From NCBI GenBank assembly GCA_965369375.1, contig CBDUQN010000090.1:1-12752 (forward strand): a stretch of DNA of 12,752 bases, read 5' to 3'. Position 1 is the first letter of the stretch, and each line of letters starts with the position of its first letter. The notes below the pieces were generated by a model. The model did not search any database. It saw only the letters and a list, made by a program, of their open reading frames with translations, and was not told the origin of the DNA. The DNA comes from CBDUQN01 sp965369375. GTDB taxonomy: Bacteria > Krumholzibacteriota > Krumholzibacteriia > Krumholzibacteriales > Krumholzibacteriaceae. The position numbers and the translations under genes are program-made. Below are positions 1 to 8,500 of the stretch, piece by piece.

Positions 1-507
1 TTTTTCGTACAAACCGGCACCTATTCCCGGAACCGGTATCCATTCCATAATGGCCCAATAGGCAAGCAGCAAACCTATTGCCCAGGCAAATTGGCCCTTC
101 CACGTCGAATTCAAAAAGATCACCGCGGTGATGAAATAACAAATGGCTATTCTTTGTAAAACACCAGGTATACGCAGGGTCGACAATTCAAAAAAGGGAA
201 AGCCATTTAGGAAGAGACCAAGTGCAAACAAAATAAGCGTACGACGAACTACTTTTGTGTGTAGGGAACGTTTTACTACTCCCATTTCAAGTTTTTTGCT
301 AAAGGCAAATACAATGGACACACCGACAATGAACAAGAAAAAGGGGAAAATCAAATCTGCAAAAGTCCATCCATGCCATTCAGCGTGGCGCAACGGAGCA
401 TAAACATGGCTCCAGCTTCCAGGATTATTTACCAAGATCATGGCAGCAATGGTCAATCCCCGAAAGACATCTAAAGATATAAGCCGGGTAGATTGGTCTT
501 TATCCAC
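1..507 (-). CDS. NagX/HGSNAT-like membrane acyltransferase, 3'-truncated by the window edge
   Basis: The frame stays open from a GTG start to the first base of the window, giving 169 N-terminal residues. The protein resembles the COG4299 family (bacterial NagX, related to lysosomal heparan-alpha-glucosaminide N-acetyltransferase), integral membrane proteins of roughly 370-400 residues, so the C-terminal half is missing. Visible family marks are the N-terminal 'RLISLDVFRGLTI' motif (residues 8-20), then 'RHAEWHGWTFADLIFPFF' (residues 40-57). His41 aligns with the proposed acetyl-accepting histidine of the human enzyme. Several hydrophobic helices follow, with a later 'RIPGVLQRIAICYF' motif. 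GTG is the only start codon between the preceding in-frame stop and the conserved motif; a short AGAGG lies just upstream. Base composition is much AT-richer than the operon to the right. It is transcribed in the same direction but separated by about 400 bases, so it is probably an independent unit. The exact substrate is unknown; bacterial members are linked to amino-sugar use. Confidence 0.85.
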   Translation of the reverse strand, partial: MDKDQSTRLISLDVFRGLTIAAMILVNNPGSWSHVYAPLRHAEWHGWTFADLIFPFFLFIVGVSIVFAFSKKLEMGVVKRSLHTKVVRRTLILFALGLFLNGFPFFELSTLRIPGVLQRIAICYFITAVIFLNSTWKGQFAWAIGLLLAYWAIMEWIPVPGIGAGLYEK

Positions 508-903
508 AATTCCTCTTCGATGATAATTGTATGCGGAGGATAGTCAAATCGAACGCTATTCTTGCCTCATAGCTTCCATCCTACAACAAGCGCACCCATC
601 GATCAACCGACAACATTTACATCACCTGACCTCCTCCCTCTTAACTGATCCAGCCATTTTGAGAGAAATCTGATCAAAAAAGCAATGCCCCCCGATACCC
701 CCACCATATCCTGCAAATTTTACGGTTGAGACACTTGTTTGTTAGGCAGTCCACTCCACAAGCTTACATAATTATGACATTTGATGATTTATGAAAGAAA
801 ATCAATTTTATCGCAGCCACTTCCCTCGCAAAATCTGCTGATAGAGACATCAGTAAATACCGAAGTAATAAATTCGGATAATGAGTCGCTGACGTCTTGA
901 TTC
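508..903. other. Intergenic region between the operon end and the NagX-like gene
   Basis: No credible gene is seen on either strand in these 396 AT-rich bases. The part next to the operon holds a copy of a diverged repeat (743-858). A small inverted repeat, CCGAA-N8-TTCGG at 860-877, lies about 26 bases after the nfnB stop. It has only five pairs and no following T-run, so it is a weak candidate terminator at best. The promoter of the NagX-like gene should lie here, but I found no convincing -35/-10 pair. Confidence 0.6.
743..858 (+). repeat. Diverged direct repeat, left copy
   Basis: This segment aligns in the same orientation with 12608-12722 at the other side of the operon. The best block starts at GACATTT (776) and runs through GCAGCCACTT (813-822), with about 33 of 40 positions identical over the central part and one or two small gaps. 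Further along both copies carry a small hairpin, here CTGAT-AGAGAC-ATCAG. The loop sequence differs between copies while the arms are kept, which suggests that the stem matters. The family of this element is not recognised. Confidence 0.6.
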
Positions 904-2307
904 TTAGAGAGTGCTGAGATACTCGTGGATCGATTTCGCTGCCTGGCGCCCCGCCCCCATTGCGAGAATGACGGTGGCCGTGCCCGTCACTACGTCGCCA
1001 CCCGCCCAGACGCGGTCCTTCGAGGTTTTTCCCGTTCCTGCATCGGCTACGATGTTCCCCCTCTTGCCGACTTCCAGGCCGGGGGTGGTGCTTGCGATGA
1101 TAGGATTCGGGCTGTTACCGATTGCGCAGATGACTGCATCCATCGGGAGGATGAATTCAGAGCCTTCGATCGGAATCGGCCTTCTCCTTCCTGACATGTC
1201 GGGCTCTCCCAGTTCCATCCGCAGGCATTCGATTTCATTCACCCATCCGTTCCCGTCGCCGATATAGCGTACGGGAAGCGTGAGAAAATTAAATATCACA
1301 CCTTCCTCCTCGGCATTTTCGACCTCTTCCAGCCTGGCGGGCAGTTCCTGTCTCGACCGGCGGTAGATTATTCTCGATTTCGCTCCGAGCCGCAGCGCGG
1401 TCCGGGCACAATCCATGGCCACGTTTCCGCCCCCGATGACCGCGACGCTCCGGTGATTCTTTATCGGGGTGCGGAATTCGGGAAAGAGGAATCCCTTCAT
1501 TAGATTCATCCGTGTTAGATATTCATTCGCCGAATAGACACCACACAGGTTTTCCCCCGGAATGTCCATGAACCAGGGAAGTCCCGCTCCCGAACCCACG
1601 AAGACGGCATCGCATTCCTCGAGAAGGCTGTCGAGTGACCTCGTTTTTCCCACGACGAAATCGGTTCTGATCCGCACACCCAGCTTTTCGAGATAGCTGA
1701 CTTCCCGCTCGACGATCGCCTTGGGAAGCCTGAATTCGGGTATCCCGTAAACGAGAACACCGCCCATCTTGTGAAGTGCCTCGAATATCGTCACCGCGTG
1801 TCCCAGCTTGATCAGATCACCGGCCACGGTGAGGCCCGCCGGACCGCCCCCGATAACGGCGACCTTTTTCCCGGTCGATGGCGGCAGTTCCGGTACTTCG
1901 CTGGCGCCCTGCGCGGCCTCCCAGTCCGCGAGAAAACGCTCCAGGCGTCCGATGGCGATCTGCCCTTGCTTTTTTATCAGCACGCACGTCTCCTCGCACT
2001 GCTCCTCCTGCGGGCAGACTCGGCCGCAGATAGCGGGCAGGAGGTTCTTGTCCTTGAGAATCCTGATCCCGGCGCTGAAATCACCGTCGGCGATACACTG
2101 GATAAATCCGGGAATATCGATCTCGACCGGGCAGCCCGAAATGCATTTCGGTTTCTTGCACTGAATGCACCGCTTTGCTTCCTGAACGGCGGTTTTGACG
2201 GGATATCCAAGCGCGACCTCGTTGAAGTTCTGTGTCCGCAGCTCCGGCGGCTGCTTCGGCATTTCCCTTCTGTGCAAATCGACATTCCGGCGTTTCGCAT
2301 CAGTCAT
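904..2307 (-). CDS. nfnB: NfnB/GltA-like NADPH- and FAD-binding iron-sulfur subunit
   Basis: This 467-residue protein matches the NfnB/SudA/GltD family (usual length about 460-480). An N-terminal two-cluster ferredoxin-like domain has Cys47, 50, 55, 59 and Cys94, 98, 104, 108; Glu101/102 sits where NfnB uses a Glu as cluster ligand. An FAD-binding Rossmann motif VIGGGPAGL lies at 151-159 and a second nucleotide motif VIGGGNVAMD at 290-299, followed by the Arg-Arg pair in 'YRRSR' (317) typical of NADPH binding; 'GGD' at 436-438 contacts FAD. In NfnAB this FAD is the bifurcating site, coupling NADPH to ferredoxin and NAD. The ATG overlaps the nfnA stop by 8 nt, with AAGGA eight bases upstream. 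The adjacent NfnA gene argues for Nfn or SudAB over glutamate synthase, since no GltB-type large subunit is nearby. It is the last gene of the operon. Nfn and sulfide dehydrogenase cannot be separated by sequence alone. Confidence 0.93.
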   Translation of the reverse strand: MTDAKRRNVDLHRREMPKQPPELRTQNFNEVALGYPVKTAVQEAKRCIQCKKPKCISGCPVEIDIPGFIQCIADGDFSAGIRILKDKNLLPAICGRVCPQEEQCEETCVLIKKQGQIAIGRLERFLADWEAAQGASEVPELPPSTGKKVAVIGGGPAGLTVAGDLIKLGHAVTIFEALHKMGGVLVYGIPEFRLPKAIVEREVSYLEKLGVRIRTDFVVGKTRSLDSLLEECDAVFVGSGAGLPWFMDIPGENLCGVYSANEYLTRMNLMKGFLFPEFRTPIKNHRSVAVIGGGNVAMDCARTALRLGAKSRIIYRRSRQELPARLEEVENAEEEGVIFNFLTLPVRYIGDGNGWVNEIECLRMELGEPDMSGRRRPIPIEGSEFILPMDAVICAIGNSPNPIIASTTPGLEVGKRGNIVADAGTGKTSKDRVWAGGDVVTGTATVILAMGAGRQAAKSIHEYLSTL

Positions 2308-3160
2308 TATTCGAATCCTTCAGCCTGGCTGCATGTACCTCACACCTGCTCGTCCTCGTGGGAACGACCTCCTCGGCCATGTATGTCCTGCGCCTCTGGA
2401 GAAGCTCGTTCCAATCGACCTCGTGTCCATCGAAATCCGGTCCGTCGACACAGGCGAACTTCGTTTCCGATCCAACGGTGACCCTGCAGACGCCGCACAT
2501 TCCCGTGCCGTCAATCATGATCGGATTGAGAGATACGATGGTCTTTATACCGGTGGGCCGGCTTGCCTCCGATCCGCGCTTCAGCAGGTAGGTGCATCCA
2601 TTGATGATGATCCGATCGATGGTTTCACCGAGAGCATCGATGATTTCCGGAAGCTTCCCCACATGTCCCCGGTATCCCCGCGTTCCGTCTCTCGTCACAT
2701 AGACGATAAGATCAGAAAACTCCGAAAGTTTCTTCTCCCAGTAGATGAGATAGGAGCTTCTCGCCTCGATGACGGTGATGATCCTGTTGCCGCTCTCTTT
2801 CAGCGCACTCGCGATGGGCAGAATGCTCCCGATTCCATAGCATCCGCCGATCAGCATTACGGTCCCGAACCTGTCTATATCGGTCGGATTCCCGAGCGGC
2901 CCGACGACGGTTGGAATGCATGTCCCGGACTCGAGTGCCGCGAGATCGTTTGTCGAGCTGCCTACGTTCATGAAGATGATCGTGATCGTTCCCGATTCCG
3001 CATCCCAGTCGGACACGCTCAGGGGAAGCCGCTCTGCTTGCTCGTCGAAGCGCAGGATGACAAACTGTCCCGCTTTCATCTCGCGTGCGACCTCCGGAGC
3101 TTTCACCACGAGGAGGTGCATGTTGGGCACGATCATCCTGCTCTCGATTACCTCAAACAT
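2300..3160 (-). CDS. nfnA: NfnA-like FAD/NAD-binding [2Fe-2S] subunit
   Basis: This 286-residue protein belongs to the ferredoxin-NADP reductase-like family of NfnA, SudB and PyrK. The FAD motif RLPLSV is at 44-49, the nucleotide-binding glycine motif GGCYGIG at 105-111, and the [2Fe-2S] motif near the C-terminus has Asp217, Cys222, Cys225 and Cys237. Asp plus three Cys is the ligand set known for NfnA. In the known complex it binds NAD(H) and takes the high-potential electron from NfnB. The glycine motif deviates from the commoner GGG(V/I)G. The frame can be extended to 3262, but those 34 residues are Arg/Gly-rich and overlap the previous gene. ATG at 3160 starts the family-typical 'MFEVIESR', is preceded by AGGA, and gives an 8-nt overlap with the upstream stop. 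nfnB follows with another 8-nt overlap, implying coupled translation of an NfnAB pair. Confidence 0.92.
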   Translation of the reverse strand: MFEVIESRMIVPNMHLLVVKAPEVAREMKAGQFVILRFDEQAERLPLSVSDWDAESGTITIIFMNVGSSTNDLAALESGTCIPTVVGPLGNPTDIDRFGTVMLIGGCYGIGSILPIASALKESGNRIITVIEARSSYLIYWEKKLSEFSDLIVYVTRDGTRGYRGHVGKLPEIIDALGETIDRIIINGCTYLLKRGSEASRPTGIKTIVSLNPIMIDGTGMCGVCRVTVGSETKFACVDGPDFDGHEVDWNELLQRRRTYMAEEVVPTRTSRCEVHAARLKDSNND

Positions 3161-5513
3161 TCTCTTCCTTTTCCCTGCGTGGAAACGGCCGCGTCCAGGG
3201 AAACAGCTCCCTCGCCCCCTCGACCCAATCGGCGATCGGGAATCCCCGGTATCTGTGCTCATTACTCAACAGATTGTTGAGGAGGTGAAACTCCCCATCC
3301 TCCGGCGGCGGCCGCAACCCCTTCGATACGGCGAATGTTCCTTCGAATTCGAGGGGACGCGGCTTTCGCCCGCCCTTTGTCAGATCGAGGCGTTCCGGAA
3401 CAAGGGCCGAAAATTCTTTTCGGATCGCCGCCGCGCTGGAAAAATCGAAACCACCACGATCCATCCTGCGTGCGAGACTGCAGAGGATCTTCCAATCGGG
3501 CAGCGCCTCACCCGGAGGATCCACAGCTCTTCTCACACGCTGCACCCTTCCCCCGCCGTTTATCAACGTTCCGTCCGTCTCGGTGAAGGCTACGGCGGGG
3601 AACATGAGATCGGCCTCGAAGAACGGATCGGGAGGATAGATATTCTGGAAAATCACGAAATCAGCCGGCGGTCTCGAAACGGTCGGCACCACACCCACCA
3701 GGTAGAGCACTGAAAGCTTTTTTCGTGATCGCAGCTTCCCCGCGTTCCATGGGGAGGAGGGCGGCGGAAGCTTCGCGCCCCATTTCTTTCCGATATCGGA
3801 CAGCCGTTTTCTGTCGTTCGACGGAAACCCCCCTGGAAGAAACTCGGGATACGCGCCCATCAGAATCGAACCGATGAGGTTGCCCTGCGCCGGTAAAGGA
3901 ATGATTCCCGCACCGATGTTGCGCGCCAGTTTTACGATCGTCTCGAGCACCAGCCGGGCACTCCCGCTCCCGAAGAAATGCGAACCGAGCAGGATAACCA
4001 GCGATGTCGCCTCCTCGAGCAGCGCCGCAACGGCAGCAAGTCCGCCGATGTTTCCCGCTCCCTTCCCTTTCGATGCGGCTCGTGCGGGACCCTTTTTTCC
4101 CTTTTGTGTCGCTTTTTCAAGCGAGCCGAGCAGCGATACCTCCTCGCCGGGCTCCGGCCGGAGCCATACGTCCGCCAGCAGCGACAGGCTGTGATTGTTT
4201 GGATGTATCGAAATGATCTTCGCTCCGGTTCTCGCGGCCTCCCGGAGCGCGACTCCGACGACTGATCTTCCGTACTGCGTATCCAATCCGACGCAGAGGA
4301 TCGTCGAGGCCGCTTTCACTCTCGACAGGGGAACAGCCTCCTTCATGCAGTCGATATACGCGTTGAACGCGTCACCGTAAAATACCCTGGCCAATGTGTC
4401 GATGTTGTGCGAACCCATAACGACACGGGTGAATTTCTGCGCGATATATTGATCCTCGTTGGTGCAGTCGCTCGATATGAGCATGCCGAACCGGTCCGGT
4501 GGGCACGCGGAGAGCTTCGCCACCGCCAAGGTGATGGCATCAGGCCACGAGATCTTCAGCGCGCCGCCATGAAGAATAACCGCAGGACTCGCCAGGCGGT
4601 GATGGCTGTTGACGAGCTCCGTGATACAGAATCTTCCCTTCACGCATAATTGGCCGTTATTGACAATGGAGTCATCAGCTGGCAGACTGCCAATAACCTT
4701 GTCACCTTTGATCAACAGGCGCAACTGGCAGCCGACGCCGCAGAGCGCGCAGGTCGATAATGTCTCCCTTTCCGCTTTTCCATCCCACTTGCGCGCCTTT
4801 TCCGCAAGCGCCCCCGTCGGACACACCGACACGCACGCGCCGCAGAACTCGCAGCCCGACTCGAGATGGGTGCGATCGAAGGCCGGCCCGATGACCGAAT
4901 TACGCCCCCGCTGCTTGAATGTCAAAACGCCGGCTGAACGAACCTCCCTGCATACCCGGATGCACCTGCCGCACAGAATGCACAGATTGTAATCTCTGTC
5001 GTAGAAGGGGTCCTCCTTTTCCACACGGAGGTTACGGTAATAAACGGGGTAGACGAGCTCGGTGATGCCCATATGCTCGACGACGTCCTGGAGATCGCAC
5101 TGGGAATCATTGGGACAATAGCGGCAGCCGGTCGTTACTCCCGCCTTTCGGATCGAGTGCATCGACTCTTTGCAGGTGTCCCGTTCATCGCAGATCAGGC
5201 AACTCGATGTGTGCTCGCTCAGGATCAGCTGCAGGATCTCCGTCTGCATCAAGCGGATGTCATCGGTATAGGTTCGAACCACCATACCGTCGGCTGCCGG
5301 CATCGTGCAGGCGGTCGTGTATCCCCGAAGACCCTCCACCTCGACGATGCACATCCGGCAGCCTCCGTACGGTTCGAGTCCCTCGAACGAACAGAGGGCT
5401 GGTATGTAGATGCCATTCCGCCTGGCCGCCTCGAGGATGGTGAGCCCCTTGGGCACATCCAGCGGCGTCCCGTTGATTTTCAGGCTGATCGTTCGAACTC
5501 TTTCATTCATCAC
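3153..5513 (-). CDS. NuoG-like iron-sulfur subunit with a degenerate molybdopterin oxidoreductase domain
   Basis: This 786-residue protein resembles NuoG and NAD-dependent formate dehydrogenase alpha subunits. The N-terminal [2Fe-2S] domain has Cys41, 52, 55, 69; the His-Cys cluster has His101, Cys105, 108, 114; an extra Cys130/133/139 trio follows; two ferredoxin clusters use Cys178/181/184/188 and Cys221/224/227/231. The molybdopterin-type domain opens with a [4Fe-4S] motif, Cys255, 258, 262, 290, then Lys292. Where formate dehydrogenases have 'RV(U/C)HG' with the Mo-ligating Sec/Cys and catalytic His, this protein reads 'RVFYG' (376-380). The C-terminal dinucleotide-binding domain also seems absent or very short. 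It is therefore probably an electron wire and scaffold, not an oxidoreductase. A Lys/Gly/Ala-rich stretch at about 466-488 looks like a linker. The start is GTG at 5513 or ATG at 5510; AGAGG lies upstream. It begins 14 bases after the NuoF-GltD stop and overlaps nfnA by 8 nt. Confidence 0.9.
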   Translation of the reverse strand: MMNERVRTISLKINGTPLDVPKGLTILEAARRNGIYIPALCSFEGLEPYGGCRMCIVEVEGLRGYTTACTMPAADGMVVRTYTDDIRLMQTEILQLILSEHTSSCLICDERDTCKESMHSIRKAGVTTGCRYCPNDSQCDLQDVVEHMGITELVYPVYYRNLRVEKEDPFYDRDYNLCILCGRCIRVCREVRSAGVLTFKQRGRNSVIGPAFDRTHLESGCEFCGACVSVCPTGALAEKARKWDGKAERETLSTCALCGVGCQLRLLIKGDKVIGSLPADDSIVNNGQLCVKGRFCITELVNSHHRLASPAVILHGGALKISWPDAITLAVAKLSACPPDRFGMLISSDCTNEDQYIAQKFTRVVMGSHNIDTLARVFYGDAFNAYIDCMKEAVPLSRVKAASTILCVGLDTQYGRSVVGVALREAARTGAKIISIHPNNHSLSLLADVWLRPEPGEEVSLLGSLEKATQKGKKGPARAASKGKGAGNIGGLAAVAALLEEATSLVILLGSHFFGSGSARLVLETIVKLARNIGAGIIPLPAQGNLIGSILMGAYPEFLPGGFPSNDRKRLSDIGKKWGAKLPPPSSPWNAGKLRSRKKLSVLYLVGVVPTVSRPPADFVIFQNIYPPDPFFEADLMFPAVAFTETDGTLINGGGRVQRVRRAVDPPGEALPDWKILCSLARRMDRGGFDFSSAAAIRKEFSALVPERLDLTKGGRKPRPLEFEGTFAVSKGLRPPPEDGEFHLLNNLLSNEHRYRGFPIADWVEGARELFPWTRPFPRREKEENV

Positions 5514-5527
5514 TATATCGAGCCTCT

Positions 5528-8500
5528 TTATTCACCTTCTTCACGGTAATCGCATCTCAGGCACCGCTCGGCTTCATGAATCGCCATTTCGGGAGTCAGG
5601 CCCTCCTGCACTTCCGTGAAGCTTGTGCGCCTTTCCAGAGGGGGCAGGCTCTCGGAGTGAACCATCGGATACTCCACCGGATCCTGTGTAGGATCGATCG
5701 GCACCGGAGAACTGGATCGCACCCGCCAGGGGTACTGCCTGTCCGGATCCTTCCTGAGGTACCGGTCGATCGAGACCGCGGCCCGCTCACCGGCGGCGAC
5801 CGCCTTGATAACCGTGGCTGCGCCGATTGCAACATCGCCACCTGCGAATATACAGGGAATGTTCGTCCGCCCGTCGTCATCGATGCTGATCGTTCCATCC
5901 TTCTTGGTTCGGACGTCGATGTCCCAGAAAAGATCCCGTACATCAGCGAATTCCCCTATCGCCGGAATAACGGTATCCACCTCGACCGTGAACTCGCTCC
6001 CCTCGATCGGAACGGGGGAGCGACGCCCCCTGTTGTCGTACGCGCCGAGCTCCATCATGATGCACTCTATCCCCGTCACCTGGTCCTTCTCGTCCAGAAT
6101 GATCCGCGTCGGGGCGGCTAGGAACACGAGCTCAATGCCTTCCTCCTCGGCCTCCTCTATCTCTTCCTCGAACGCAGGCATTTCCACCCGCGTTCTGCGG
6201 TAGATTATCGTCACCTTTTCGGACCCGAGACGCAGGGCGGTCCGTGCCGCATCGACGGCCGTGTTTCCTCCCCCTATGACCGCCACCCGACGGCCGATCT
6301 GCACCTTCTTGCCGAGATTGACATGGGTGAGAAACCCGACCCCCTGGATGACCTGCCCGGCTTCCTCACCCGGAATTCCCATTTCGCGGTCTCCGTACAT
6401 CCCAACCGCGGCGTATATCGCTGCGTATCCCTCATCAAGCAGCTCGCCTACCTTCACATCCCGCCCTACGGTCGTCCCCGTGCGGATCTCGACTCCGAGG
6501 TTACGGATCAGCCGGATTTCCTCCTCGAGCACTTCCTTTGGCAGGCGGAACTCCGGAATGCCGACGGCGAGCATCCCGCCCGCCACCGGGAGCTTCTCGA
6601 AGACCGTCACGGGATAGCCGAGCCGGGCGAGAAAATAGGCACAGCCGAGCCCCGACGGTCCCGCGCCGATCACGGCAACCTTCTCCTCGTATCTCTCGGA
6701 CGATACCCATATCTGCGGCTCTAGTTTTTCACCTCGCGCATAATCGCCGATAAAGCGCTTCAACATCCGGATTGCGACCGGCTCGTCAAGCTCGTTTCGC
6801 CTGCACTTTACCATGCATGGATGATCGCATACCCGGCCGCAGATCGATAAAAACGGATTCGTCTCGCGCCCGATTCTCACCGCGTCCTCGTATCTACCCT
6901 CCTTGATCATGGAAATATAACCGGGAACGTCCATCCCGATTGGGCAGGTATTCTGACATGGAGAAAGAAAGAGATCCTGGCACACGCCCGCCGCGCATCG
7001 CTTATGCAGGACGTGCTCCTCGAATTCCTTCCTGAATTGCTTGATCGTGGACAGAAGCGGATTCGGCGCCGTCTGGCCCAGCCCACAGAGAGAGGTCGCC
7101 TTCACACCATTTCCGAGCCTCTCGAGAAGCGCTATGTCACCATCCCGTCCGCCTCCCTCACACACGCGATCGAGGATGTCGAGCATCTGACCGGTGCCAA
7201 TGCGGCACGGACTGCATTTGCCGCACGATTCTTCCGCGCAGAAGTTCATGAAATACCGTGCAAGATCGACCATGCACGTATCTTCGTCCATCACGATCAA
7301 ACCACCCGACCCCATGATCGATCCCGCCGCGGCTAGTGACTCGTATTCGAGGGACGTATCCAGATGCTCGGCGGACAGACATCCTCCTGAGGGGCCGCCC
7401 GTCTGCACCGCCTTGAACGGCCTGTCCGTGCCGCCTCCGATCTCGAAGATGATGTCCCGAAGCTTCATGCCCAGCGGCACTTCGATCAAACCCGTCCGCC
7501 GCACTTTTCCGACGAGCGAAAATGTTTTCGTGCCACGGTTTCCCTCGACGCCGAACTGCGAATACCAAGCGGATCCGTTGCGCATGATGTTGGGAATCGT
7601 GCCGAGCGTTTCGACATTGTTGATTATGGTGGGCTTGCCATGCAATCCCGAGACGGCGGGGAACGGAGGCCGCGATTTAGGCATTCCCCTTTTGCCCTCA
7701 ATGGAACCGATGAGCGCCGTTTCTTCGCCGCAGACGAACGCACCCGCGCCCTCCTTTATGGTAATGTCGAAATCGAAGCCCGATTGCTGAATATTGCCAC
7801 CGAGCAGGCCGTACTCCCTCATCTGAGCAATCGCGTTTTTAAGGCGGGCGATCGCCAGCGGATACTCGGCCCGTATATATATGTATCCCTGGGAAGCACC
7901 GATGGCATACGCCGCGATGAGCAATCCCTCCAGCACCGCATGCGGATCCCCCTCGATGAGAGACCGGTTCATGAACGCACCGGGATCGCCTTCATCCGCG
8001 TTGCAGATCATGTACTTTATCCCGCCGGGGGCGTTCCTACAAATTTCCCACTTTCTGTACGTGGGAAATCCCGCACCGCCCCTGCCCCTTAATTCCGCTT
8101 CGCGCACCTCTGCAATTACCCCCTCGGAGTCCATCTCGAGGGCGTTCATCAATCCTGTGTAGCCGTCGTTTGCGATGTATTGATCGATATCCTCCGGATC
8201 GATAAATCCGCAGTTTCTGAGCACAACCCTGACTTGCGGCTTGAGCATCGGGAGTTCGAAGAACCGCGGTATGCCGTCCGGGAGCTCCCAATCCCCCTCT
8301 CCGAGGTATCCGACGGCATGCTCACTCAGCGGATCGCCCTTCTTGAGGGAAAATTCTATCACCTTCTCGGCGATCTCCGGAGTGACGTTGGCGTAGCTGA
8401 TGCGCGGACCGCCGGGCATCTCTACGTCCATGAGCGGCTCGAGGTAGCAGGGACCGATGCAGCCGACTTCGAGGATCTTCGCCCTCAGGCTGTTCTTCTT

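Noticed and set aside
630..638. Strong Shine-Dalgarno-like GGGAGGAGG on the minus strand upstream of the NagX-like gene
   Set aside because: The start codons after it run only a few codons before a stop, and it is too far from the GTG at 507 to serve that gene.
860..877. Rho-independent terminator after nfnB
   Set aside because: The CCGAA/TTCGG stem is only five pairs and no T-run follows, so I mention it only in the intergenic entry.
2195..3280. A 361-codon plus-strand open frame, with other long plus-strand frames opposite the redox genes
   Set aside because: They lie antisense to clearly conserved nfnA, nfnB and NuoF-GltD coding sequence, have shadow-like Arg/Ser/Pro-rich composition and no family motif.
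3153..5513. Functional NAD-dependent formate dehydrogenase
   Set aside because: The Mo-ligating Cys/Sec and adjacent His are Phe378 and Tyr379, and the C-terminal pterin-binding domain is missing or reduced.
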